This document shows positions 24,124-31,939 of a stretch of DNA of 32,119 nt, one piece after another. How positions within the stretch are numbered: position 1 is the first letter of the stretch; the number at the start of each line of letters is the position of its first letter. Source of the DNA: Methylobacterium sp. WL119 (GTDB lineage: Bacteria; Pseudomonadota; Alphaproteobacteria; Rhizobiales; Beijerinckiaceae); NCBI RefSeq assembly GCF_008039875.1, contig NZ_VRUU01000057.1:1-32119 (forward strand), in the 5' to 3' direction. The notes below the pieces were generated by a model, which did no database searches, was not told the origin of the DNA, and saw only the letters and a program-made list of their open reading frames with translations. The translations under genes and the position numbers were made by a program.

Positions 24124-24990
24124 TCAGCGCTCCCAAGCGGTGACGTAGTACGGTGCGTCGCGGATCGGAGCACGGGCCAGGGTAACGGCGACGCTGCGGT
24201 TGGCGGCCGCCACGGTGGTGACCATGACGCGGACGCGGAAGGCCGTGCCGCGTGTCGTGGTGATTAACGGCTGCTGCTTCGGCAGCAAAAGCTTGAGTCG
24301 ATCGTCGATCGTCGCACGCGGCGCAGCACGCAAAGCCACCACCTGCGCGACGAGGCTCGGACTCATCTCGGGCAGCGCCATCAGAACCGTCGCGGAGGCT
24401 TCCAGCACGTTCACGCGGCCCTGGACGTTGTCGACGGTGAGCAGGGGCGCGAGGGCGGCCACATCGTCGTCCGTGACGTCGGCCAACCAGCGGAGTTCCC
24501 CCACGGTACGGAAGCCGTCTTTGCCCCGGCCGACGGGCTTGGCCGCGAGGTTGATCTTGGCCGGATCGGCGTTCGCCGGCGGCTTGTCCTCGTAGCGGTC
24601 GCGCCATTGCACGACGCGGGCGGCGAATATCTCAGGCTTTAAGCCGGTTAGCCCAACGGCGCGATACGCGCCTGCCAGCAGCATGGGATCAGACCAGTTC
24701 AGGTCGATCCGGCCAGATTCGTCGACTGCGGACAGGGTGATGGTGCCGCCGTCGACGGCGATCCGCTGGTCGCGGATCCGCGCCGCCGGGAGTTTCAATG
24801 CGAACAGTTCGTGGGCCGCGAGGTCGATGCCGGAGCGGACCATCGCTTCGAGTCTGAGGTCGTCGGCGGTACCGCGCACGCCATTGATGGCTGAGCGCAC
24901 CATCAGCGCCGTCCCGCCGGCAAGGCTCAGGAGTAGGGCCATGATGCCGAGCACCGCCACGAGGATGAAGCCGTCCTGCCGGCTGCGCAT
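24124..24990 (-). CDS. gspK: T2SS minor pseudopilin GspK
   Basis: GspK caps the pseudopilus tip with GspI and GspJ. The start at 24990 (MRSRQDGFILVAVLGIMALL) is chosen because it gives a typical short leader with cleavage between Gly7 and Phe8 and lies one base after the gspJ stop. Mature position 5 is not Glu, as usual for GspK. The 288-aa length and the large globular domain fit the family: ITLSAVDESGRIDLNWSDPM, VQWRDRYEDKPPANADPAKI, GFRTVGELRWLADVTDDDVA, and VNVLEASATVLMALPEMSPS (helix-hairpin-helix-like region). Confidence 0.93.
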   Translation of the reverse strand: MRSRQDGFILVAVLGIMALLLSLAGGTALMVRSAINGVRGTADDLRLEAMVRSGIDLAAHELFALKLPAARIRDQRIAVDGGTITLSAVDESGRIDLNWSDPMLLAGAYRAVGLTGLKPEIFAARVVQWRDRYEDKPPANADPAKINLAAKPVGRGKDGFRTVGELRWLADVTDDDVAALAPLLTVDNVQGRVNVLEASATVLMALPEMSPSLVAQVVALRAAPRATIDDRLKLLLPKQQPLITTTRGTAFRVRVMVTTVAAANRSVAVTLARAPIRDAPYYVTAWER

Positions 24991-24991
24991 C

Positions 24992-25801
24992 TCAGCGCCC
25001 AACCGCAGCGGCCATGCCGGGCGTCGGCACGCCGGGCTGGCCTTGGGCCTCAAGCGAGCGCGGATCGATGCGGCTGCAGAACGCCTTTCGCGGTGCGGCG
25101 CAGCCCGGCTCTGCCTCAATTCGTAGCGGGACGCGAAGGCTCGACAGGATTTCCCCGCTTGCGGGATCGGTGAAGGCGACGCGCACGGCGATCGGCAGCG
25201 TTTCGGCCGCGGGCCAGACGTCGACCAAGAGTTCGGGAGTGCCTTCGCCGGGCGCCACCACATAGGCGAAGCGGACTGAGGCCGTGCCAGCGTAGACCGT
25301 GTGCGCGGGCGCGAAATCGAGTGCGGCCTCGTCGCGATCGAGGGGCGAAAGCGGCGCCTCGGCGCGAAGCACGGTGCTGCCGTCCTTTGTCTCGGTCCCC
25401 TGCAGCAGGATCGCGAGGCTCCGGGGCGTGCGGTCCGTGTCAGTTCGGTCTAGGGAGAACAGCATCCGGTCGGGCAGGCCCGCGAACACGAAGTTCCGCT
25501 GGCCCGGCCCGGCCCAACGCGCGCGCGCGATCGACCCGATGTCGCGGGCGAGCGCGGCCAGAGCGTGGCTGGCGACGTCTAAGCGTTCGGTGCGCTCCGC
25601 CGTCCGGTCAGCCTGCCGCGACATTAGCCCGAGCAGTGACCCGACCGCGACGAGGATGATTGCACCGATCGCCATCGTCGCCAGCGCCTCCAGAAGGAGG
25701 AAGCCAGCCGAACGCGGCCGCGCGGGCGGGACGCGGAGACGTCGCGCGGTGTGTGTTGCGCGGGCGTCCCCCTCACTCGTCAAGACGTGCGCCCCGGTCA
25801 A
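24992..25801 (-). CDS. gspJ: T2SS minor pseudopilin GspJ
   Basis: The 269-aa protein carries a prepilin motif SAG/FLLLEALATMAIGAIILV (cleavage after Gly33, Glu at mature position 5) and then QADRTAERTERLDVASHALA and a beta-rich globular domain, consistent with GspJ, which is the longest of the minor pseudopilins after GspK. The leader of 33 residues is long if ATG 25801 is used, which overlaps gspH by 29 bases; a TTG at 25783 is an alternative start. It lies between gspH and gspK in the order normal for T2SS minor pseudopilins. Confidence 0.88.
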   Translation of the reverse strand: MTGAHVLTSEGDARATHTARRLRVPPARPRSAGFLLLEALATMAIGAIILVAVGSLLGLMSRQADRTAERTERLDVASHALAALARDIGSIARARWAGPGQRNFVFAGLPDRMLFSLDRTDTDRTPRSLAILLQGTETKDGSTVLRAEAPLSPLDRDEAALDFAPAHTVYAGTASVRFAYVVAPGEGTPELLVDVWPAAETLPIAVRVAFTDPASGEILSSLRVPLRIEAEPGCAAPRKAFCSRIDPRSLEAQGQPGVPTPGMAAAVGR

Positions 25802-26240
25802 TCACGATCGCTGCGGTCTGCGGATCGACCCGGACCGACAGGATGCCGGACCGGTCGGCCCGCATCAGAAAAATCTCTCCGCCCGACGCCCGCCCGTCCG
25901 GCAGGAAGCGGATGCCGTCGAGCCCCGCGCCGGAGATGCGCAGGAACAGGTTGGTTGGGATGGCGACTACCCCATTCTCGGCGCTGGACAGCACGCGGCC
26001 GCCCGCGAGATCGACGACGCTTGTCACCGGGCGCCCGCTGCGGACGGCTTCATCGCGGTCGGCCCTAAGAATCGCCGCGATCTCGAACCCCTTAACCCGC
26101 AAGCTCGTCGCGCTCCCCGAGAACGACACACGCGGCAAGGCAAGTGCAGCGATCAGGCTGATGATCGCCAGGACCAGCGTCATCTCGATCAGGGTGAAAC
26201 CCGCATGGTTCGCGCGGTGGGAGGCGTCGGCCGGTTTCAT
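25773..26240 (-). CDS. gspH: T2SS minor pseudopilin GspH
   Basis: The 155-aa protein has the prepilin motif HAG/FTLIEMTLVLAIISLIAA, with cleavage expected after Gly14 and Glu at mature position 5. The following LPRVSFSGSATSLRVKGFEI, AAILRADRDEAVRSGRPVT segment is typical of GspH, in which the long helix is followed by a beta sandwich. It is first of the gspH-J-K unit, 112 bases after the stop of the large glycosyltransferase on the same strand, so either an own promoter or read-through is possible. Confidence 0.9.
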   Translation of the reverse strand: MKPADASHRANHAGFTLIEMTLVLAIISLIAALALPRVSFSGSATSLRVKGFEIAAILRADRDEAVRSGRPVTSVVDLAGGRVLSSAENGVVAIPTNLFLRISGAGLDGIRFLPDGRASGGEIFLMRADRSGILSVRVDPQTAAIVIDRGARLDE

Positions 26241-26352
26241 GCGGTGTTTTCAGAATCCTGGCCCTACGGCGGAACTCCAGCCGCAGGAAGTCTGCCCCAC
26301 GGGGAAGCACTTGCATCGGAGCGCGTCGAATTCGAGGCGTCGCGTGAGGTGC

Positions 26353-29300
26353 TCAGATCCAATGTTCGGCAATATCGCGGTCCAAGTCGAGGGCGATCGT
26401 GTCCGCCAGCACGGCCAGAGGATCCGCGCCGGGCATGAGTACCGCCGTCCGGTGCACAGTGCCTGCGCGCCAGCTTTCTGCATGGCGCATAATCAGCCGG
26501 TACAACCCTGGCAGGTCCGCCGCGATCTCAAGGGGATAGGCACGATGAGCCGCGATCTCTGATGCGACCACCGGCAGCCCCATGGCAAGCGCGAGCGCAA
26601 TGCCGCACGCGACGCCCTGCCGGCGTTGCGGGGTCAGATAGAGGTCGCTGGCCGCCAACAGGTCGAAGAGGTCGGCATCGCCAAGGGACGCGAACGTCAC
26701 GAGGTCGGTAGGCTCGTCGGGACAGGCGACGGGACCACGGCTGGCCGCGACGAAAAGAGGTCGAACTTTAAGTGCCGAATCGGTGAACGGATATTCGGTG
26801 GCAAGTGCGACGAAGTCTTCAATGCCATCGTCCCGCGCGTCTCCTGCCTCCATGCCGAAGAGATTGATCACGACGAAGCGCCCGGTGAAACCGAATTTTT
26901 CGCGGAGAGCCGGGCGTCGCACAGCCCAGGCCTCGGACCATGCCGCACCCGCCGGGCGGTCATGGGCAAGCAGCACCGTCTCCTGGCCGAACAGGGCGTC
27001 CCGTGCGGACGGCGACGTCGAGAAGACGCGGCGCGCCAGCGCGGCGTGGTAGCGCTTGTCGAGGATTGCGTCCGCCCGCGCGTCGCGATCGGGCCCCGAT
27101 CCCGGCGGCGCGTCGCCGTGATCGACGCAGTAGACGAGCGGCCGCCGCCCAAGATGCTGCGTCACCGCAAAGAACGGCGCGGTGTGGGCGATGACCGCAT
27201 CGACGCCTTCGCGCGTCGCGAAGACCGCCGCCTCCACGGGATCCGCGAGTCGGACCTGACGGCGATCCGGGCCGGCGGTCACGTCCTCCCGGTCGGGGCC
27301 GCCGAGGATGACCTCGAAGCCCCGCGCGGTGAGAAACGCCGCCTGATCCGCCACCCACTGGCCGATGCCGCCTCCGGCGCTCAGCAGTAGAACCCTGCGA
27401 ACGCCGGAGGGCGGACGCCGCCACGGGAGAACCACACGCGGCGGAACGGCGAGGCCCCCGATCCTCTCCCGCGACAGATTCGGATTGTAGAACGGATCGT
27501 CCCGGATCACCGCCGCGTGTCGCCGCCGCACGCGGATCGCCTCGCGGACGTTGCGGCCTTGATCCGCCCGGGTCGTGGAGGCGCCGCGCGAGAGCGATTC
27601 GTGATGCAGCAGCAGCGGCTCTGCGACGTAGAGGTTGCGGTATCCCGCAGCATGGGCGGCGCAGCAGAGGTCCACGTCGTTGTAATCGATCCGCAGCAGC
27701 GGGTCGAAGCCGCCGATCTCCGCGAAGACCGAACGCCGGACCGCGAGGCAGGCCCCGGTGACGGCGCTCATCTCACGGGTCGCATCGAGGGCGCGCGCAG
27801 TCGCCTCCGGCAGATCGACGAGGGCATGCGCGCCGACGCCGGCGATGCCGAGGACTACGCCGCCATGCTGCACCGTCTCGCTTGGATAGAGCAACCGCGC
27901 GCCGACGGCGCCCGCCTCCGGCCGGGCGGCGTGGACGGCGAGCTGGCGCAGCCAATCCGGCTGCCGGACGGTGGTGTCGTTGTTGAGGAAAACGAGGATG
28001 TCTTCGTCCGCGCCCGCGGCGCCGGCGTTGCAGATCTCGGAGAAGTTGAACGGGCCGGGCGAGGCGACGACGCGCACCCGCGCATCCGACGTGACCTCCG
28101 CGAAGTATCGCGCCGTCTCATCCTCCGACGAACCGTTGTCCACGACAACGATGCAATAACGCTCGGACGGGTAGTCGGTGCGTGTAAGGACGCTGTCGAT
28201 GCAGGCCCGTAGTAGGGCGCTCCGGTCCCGCGTCGGGATGACGATTCGGACGGTAGGCAGCGGCTCCGGCGGGTCGTCAGATGCCTCGGCCGCGTTCCAC
28301 GACGGATCGGGAACGGGCTGGTTCGTGCGCGATGGCGGCACCGCCTCGTCCACGGCTCGGTGGTAGAGGATCAACGGGATGCGGATCACCCGCGCGGGGT
28401 CGAGCCCGAGCAGCAGGTCCGCCCAGGCCCGGTCGGGATCCCCGAGGCGGCCCGATGCACCCGCCAGCATCTCACGGGTCGGCGGGGCGATGCGCAGGGC
28501 GATCACCGGGCCGGCATAGGGCACCTGCCGCATGAGCACGGGCGACATGGCGGGCGCGAACACCGGCGCATGCCGCGCCCCGATCCCGTCGATTCGGTCG
28601 TGATCGCTGTAGGCGCCGAGCGCCGCCCCGTGGCCGAGCGCGGCCGCGAACGCGTGACAGGCGTGCGGCCGCAGCCGGCTCCCCCCGCTGGCGAGCAACA
28701 CGATGTCCCCGTCCGCCAGCCCTGCCAGCGCCTCGGCGATAGTATCGACGCAGGCGATCCGCCGCTCGGCGGCGACCTGGGCGACGATCTTCTTCCAGAA
28801 GGCGCTGTCCACGTCCGGGCCGCGCAGCAGCATGGCGCGCCAAGAGGAACCGGCCTGACCTGCGAGGGCGCTCACGAATGCGCCGGGGTCGTCCCGGCCG
28901 ACGACAATGATGCAATGCACGGTCGACGGCACCGGTTCGGCGGCGATCCGCTCCAGATCCGCCACTTCGAGATCGTCGTGGACGGCGAGCCAGCGCTCGT
29001 AGCGCGAGACGCCCGTCGGCCGATGGCCGCGGCGGAATCCCAGCCGAAGGTAATGGACGAGCGGGATCGGAAAGGTTTCGTGGTAGCGAGGATACGTGAG
29101 CGCGTAATGCTCGGCATCGAAGGCCGGGCCGGGGTCCCGCAGTTCGGCCGCGCCGTATTCGAGGTAGTGGGCCAGCGCATCCCATCCGCCCCTGGCGACG
29201 TCCGGGTAGGTGTCGCGGTACCACGCTTCGTCGAACAGCCCGCTGGTGCGGATCAAGTAGATCTGCGACGCGTCGTCGTCCCGCAGCCAGACCGGGCATC

Positions 29301-29595
29301 CGTTCGCGGCCTCGCCTGCCTCGATCGCGTGCAGGAAAGGCGGCAGCGGACCCGTACCGGCCGCGGGGACGGCGTCGAGGTAGCGGCGCGTGTCGAAGTT
29401 TGGCCCGGGATCGCGATGCTCGTGCAGGCCGTATTCGCAGAAATGCGCCAGGGGGCCCGGCCCAAAGCCCGCGAGTTCTGGATAGGTCGCAAGATACCAT
29501 TCGGCGTCGAACAGGCCGGAATCCTGAACGCGTCGGGTATGATCCGCGATGACCGGATCGACGCGCGGACGACGTTTGCTGCGAAAGAACTTCAT
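26353..29595 (-). CDS. Large multidomain glycosyltransferase with N-terminal repeat modules (1080 aa)
   Basis: The ATG at 29595 (MKFFRSKRRP) follows AGGACG, a good ribosome binding site; a longer in-frame start at 29658 lacks one. Residues about 27-195 hold three modules of the F-D-x-x-x-Y-L-x-x-Y-P-x / L-x-H-Y-x-x-x-G kind (LFDAEWYLATYPELAGFGPG, LFDEAWYRDTYPDVARGGWD, ALAHYLEYGAAELRDPGPAF). About 225-420 form a degenerate GT-A-like region without a clear D-x-D. About 447-690 is a canonical GT2 domain: VRIVIPTRDRSALLRACIDS, CIVVVDNGSSEDE, FLNNDTTVRQPDWL (D-x-D-like), AVTGACLAVRRSVF, IDYNDVDLC. About 733-1060 resembles a GT-B (GT4) domain with RRVLLLSAGGGIGQWVADQA and ALAMGLPVVASEIAAHRAYP. It probably acts on a glycan in the cytoplasm or at the membrane. 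Donor and acceptor are unknown. Confidence 0.9.
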   Translation of the reverse strand: MKFFRSKRRPRVDPVIADHTRRVQDSGLFDAEWYLATYPELAGFGPGPLAHFCEYGLHEHRDPGPNFDTRRYLDAVPAAGTGPLPPFLHAIEAGEAANGCPVWLRDDDASQIYLIRTSGLFDEAWYRDTYPDVARGGWDALAHYLEYGAAELRDPGPAFDAEHYALTYPRYHETFPIPLVHYLRLGFRRGHRPTGVSRYERWLAVHDDLEVADLERIAAEPVPSTVHCIIVVGRDDPGAFVSALAGQAGSSWRAMLLRGPDVDSAFWKKIVAQVAAERRIACVDTIAEALAGLADGDIVLLASGGSRLRPHACHAFAAALGHGAALGAYSDHDRIDGIGARHAPVFAPAMSPVLMRQVPYAGPVIALRIAPPTREMLAGASGRLGDPDRAWADLLLGLDPARVIRIPLILYHRAVDEAVPPSRTNQPVPDPSWNAAEASDDPPEPLPTVRIVIPTRDRSALLRACIDSVLTRTDYPSERYCIVVVDNGSSEDETARYFAEVTSDARVRVVASPGPFNFSEICNAGAAGADEDILVFLNNDTTVRQPDWLRQLAVHAARPEAGAVGARLLYPSETVQHGGVVLGIAGVGAHALVDLPEATARALDATREMSAVTGACLAVRRSVFAEIGGFDPLLRIDYNDVDLCCAAHAAGYRNLYVAEPLLLHHESLSRGASTTRADQGRNVREAIRVRRRHAAVIRDDPFYNPNLSRERIGGLAVPPRVVLPWRRPPSGVRRVLLLSAGGGIGQWVADQAAFLTARGFEVILGGPDREDVTAGPDRRQVRLADPVEAAVFATREGVDAVIAHTAPFFAVTQHLGRRPLVYCVDHGDAPPGSGPDRDARADAILDKRYHAALARRVFSTSPSARDALFGQETVLLAHDRPAGAAWSEAWAVRRPALREKFGFTGRFVVINLFGMEAGDARDDGIEDFVALATEYPFTDSALKVRPLFVAASRGPVACPDEPTDLVTFASLGDADLFDLLAASDLYLTPQRRQGVACGIALALAMGLPVVASEIAAHRAYPLEIAADLPGLYRLIMRHAESWRAGTVHRTAVLMPGADPLAVLADTIALDLDRDIAEHWI

Positions 29596-29779
29596 CGCGT
29601 CCTGTTCCGCCCACCCTCTGTCGCCGATCCGGAAGCACCCTCGACGCAGCAAAGACAACGTGCCGAAGCATCGCGCACCGGGATCGGACCTGCTTCCCGC
29701 CGTTCACGCGCCGACGGCGTGGCGGCCAGTTCGGGGAACGGGGATGCGCCCGAACGAAGGTTTGCCGCCGCGCGCGCGG

Positions 29780-31633
29780 TCAGTTGAGATCGAACACCCA
29801 CCCCTCACCCTCGGCGCGAAACCCAGAATCGGCGAAGACGTCGGCACAGGGTGCGTTCCTGTCCGTCGCGAGAAAGCACGCCGAGACCCGGGTCGAACCG
29901 TCCCGCTTCAGCCCGTCGACGATGCTCGCCAGCATCCGCCGCTCGATGTCGAGCCCGACGACGCGGCAACTCATGACGAGCTGTTCTATCGCAGCGCCGC
30001 GCACGAGGACGGCGCCGACGAGGCCGTAATCGGTGAAACGGTCGGCAACCGAGAAGGCATGGATCACCGCGCCCTCCTGAAGGGCCGCCTGCATCGCCTC
30101 CGAAGTCCACCGGTGGCCGGTGGTGTTGAACTGATTGGTCTTGTTGATCAGTTCGAGAGTGCGGGGAAAGCGGCCATGCCCGATCGTCGTGATGACGTCC
30201 GACGCGACCCGGATGTCGAGATCGTCCAGAAACTCGGTGCGCGAGACCGTCTTGCGGGTCTTCTCGCGCACCACCTGCGCCCGAATCATCTCGGTCCTCC
30301 TTCCGGATTCGTCCGAGATGAACGGCACCTGCGTTTCGGCCGACCACAGAAGCGTCCGGCGGATGCCGTAGAGGTCGGCCCCAAGCGTCCGGATCCCCGG
30401 AAACGCCGCCTCGATGGCGGCCCGCTCGACCGGGTTGTCATCGATGAACACGGTGCTCAACGGCAGGACGTTGACCTGTTGTAGGATCGCGGCGACGCTC
30501 TCGACCTTCTGATTCCAGCCAATCATCACCACCGCGAAATCGGCGAGTTCCAGGCGGTCGCCGAGTTGAGAATCCCAGGCGGCGCGGATCGTCGCGTCGT
30601 CGTTCTTGCTCGCGATGGCGAGCACGATCCCCCTCGCCTTAAGGACGTTCAGTGCCTCGGCGAGGCCGAACGGCCAGCCCTCGTTGGTCTTCGCCTCGCC
30701 CGACTCCTCGGCGAGCACGCCGCGCCAGAGCGTGTCGTCCAAATCGACGATCACCAGCTTGACGGCATCGATCTGCCGCAGCGTCCGGACCATCGCCTCG
30801 ATCTCAGCGTGGACCGCATCGAAGAACGCGTCGATCCGCAGATCGCTCTGCCGGCTGACCGGCGGCGGCGGGTGAAGGCGGCCGCGATCGTGGGCGGCAT
30901 CGAAGTCGCTCAACGTCGAATTGTGATTCAGCATCCAGAGATGCTCGTCTTGAACGTGGATGCGTCCGATCGTAGCGGAGATGGCGTCGAAGTCGAGGAT
31001 GTAACCGTTCGCATAGCTAGCGACGAGATCGGCAAGACTCTCGTTAAGGCGATCGATGAAATAAGTGAAGTTCCGTAAGTCGTTGCGCGGTAACAGGCGC
31101 CCGAGCACGTCCTGTTGCGGGCGGAAGTAGTTGACGATGAGGCTCGCAATTCCGGTCTCCCGGTTCCAGCGCATCGCCGCGTCGAGGGCGAGGCTCAGGC
31201 GCTGCACGGCCTGATCGAAAACGAGCCGGTAATCCTCGGTGCGATGATACTTGAGCTTGGCAAAATGCGCGTCCGCCAGCAGGGTGCGCAGCGGGATCTG
31301 GACGATCTGCACGTCGTAGGCGGCGATCGGCTGCGGCGGGGTGTCGGGCAGTCGTCCGATGTTGTTGAACAGGACGAAGTCGCCGGGCGTCGCCCCGCTG
31401 TCGTTCGAATGGGAGACCAGATCTTCGACGAGGCAGGAGCCGATCACCAGGATCCGCCTCAAGCCGGTCGGGGTCGCCCGCAGGCCGGTTGGGATCCGAA
31501 ACTCCTTCGGGTCTCGGGAACTCCGTGAATCTACAACGGGATCGGCCGATATGTCCCCATTGCGCGACGGGGCGCTAGAAATCCGCCCGAAATTTGATCT
31601 CCGCGGCGACAAGAACCTCCAGAGCGACGTCAT
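29780..31633 (-). CDS. FkbH-like HAD-IIIC family protein (617 aa)
   Basis: FkbH-like proteins combine a HAD phosphatase-like domain with flanking domains; the best known load glyceryl units onto carrier proteins in polyketide pathways. The N-terminal part (about 60-285) resembles the SGNH-like portion of the family (RILVIGSCLVEDL, then DEHLWMLNHNSTLS). The HAD motif I is VIVDLDDTLWRGVL (294-307), with motif II at AIASKNDDATIR (about 339-350) and motif III at TVFIDDNPVERAAIEAAF. The C-terminal third has GNAT-like features (KTNQFNTTGHRWTSEAMQAA, then DYGLVGAVLV). The start at 31633 follows AGGAAACCGT. No acyl carrier protein, polyketide synthase or peptide synthetase gene is visible, so a role in modifying a sugar or glycan is an alternative. 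It precedes the large glycosyltransferase (gap 184 bases) and is probably in the same transcription unit. Confidence 0.88.
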   Translation of the reverse strand: MTSLWRFLSPRRSNFGRISSAPSRNGDISADPVVDSRSSRDPKEFRIPTGLRATPTGLRRILVIGSCLVEDLVSHSNDSGATPGDFVLFNNIGRLPDTPPQPIAAYDVQIVQIPLRTLLADAHFAKLKYHRTEDYRLVFDQAVQRLSLALDAAMRWNRETGIASLIVNYFRPQQDVLGRLLPRNDLRNFTYFIDRLNESLADLVASYANGYILDFDAISATIGRIHVQDEHLWMLNHNSTLSDFDAAHDRGRLHPPPPVSRQSDLRIDAFFDAVHAEIEAMVRTLRQIDAVKLVIVDLDDTLWRGVLAEESGEAKTNEGWPFGLAEALNVLKARGIVLAIASKNDDATIRAAWDSQLGDRLELADFAVVMIGWNQKVESVAAILQQVNVLPLSTVFIDDNPVERAAIEAAFPGIRTLGADLYGIRRTLLWSAETQVPFISDESGRRTEMIRAQVVREKTRKTVSRTEFLDDLDIRVASDVITTIGHGRFPRTLELINKTNQFNTTGHRWTSEAMQAALQEGAVIHAFSVADRFTDYGLVGAVLVRGAAIEQLVMSCRVVGLDIERRMLASIVDGLKRDGSTRVSACFLATDRNAPCADVFADSGFRAEGEGWVFDLN

Positions 31634-31919
31634 ACGGTTTCCTGCTGGGCCGACGTAAATTTCGCCCGTGCCGTCTCCTTAATCGTGTCGATCGCGCAGG
31701 GGTATCCCGGTATCTAGAGGGCAACATGGGCGGCGCCTTCATCGTGCGCGCTGGTGCGTCGATGCCGTCTTCTTATCCTGAAAGGCGTCCATCGCGTCGC
31801 AACGCGCTACTACAAGCTCACTTGCAAGAACGTCTTGGTTGTCGTCGTCGCCTTCTGGTGCTGATCGAGCCGTGCCTCGAGTATGTTTCCGGGCTACTCC
31901 GAAACGGACGGGTAGGGTT
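31634..31919. promoter_or_regulatory. Intergenic region between fkbH-like gene and right IS copy
   Basis: No credible coding frame is visible in these 286 bases. It must contain the upstream region of the minus-strand fkbH-like gene. The last bases abut the IS end, so any gene formerly located to the right has been cut off or displaced. Confidence 0.4.
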
Positions 31920-31939
31920 CTAAGAGCGCCTAACAGAAC
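31920..31939. repeat. IS terminal inverted repeat plus probable target duplication
   Basis: CTAAGAGCGCCTAACAGAAC here equals the reverse complement of 111-130 base for base. CTAA (31920-31923) would be the YTAR-type target site and GAGCGCC the start of the IS. This is the transposase-end terminus of the right-hand IS copy. Confidence 0.8.

Noticed and set aside
26626..27390. 254-codon plus-strand frame
   Set aside because: Antisense to the same glycosyltransferase and without recognisable features.
28360..29787. 475-codon plus-strand frame
   Set aside because: Lies antisense to the well-supported 1080-aa glycosyltransferase; composition is Arg/Gly/Asp repetitive without domains.
31594..31923. 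109-codon plus-strand frame before the right IS copy
   Set aside because: It overlaps the start of the fkbH-like gene and runs into the IS end; residues look random.
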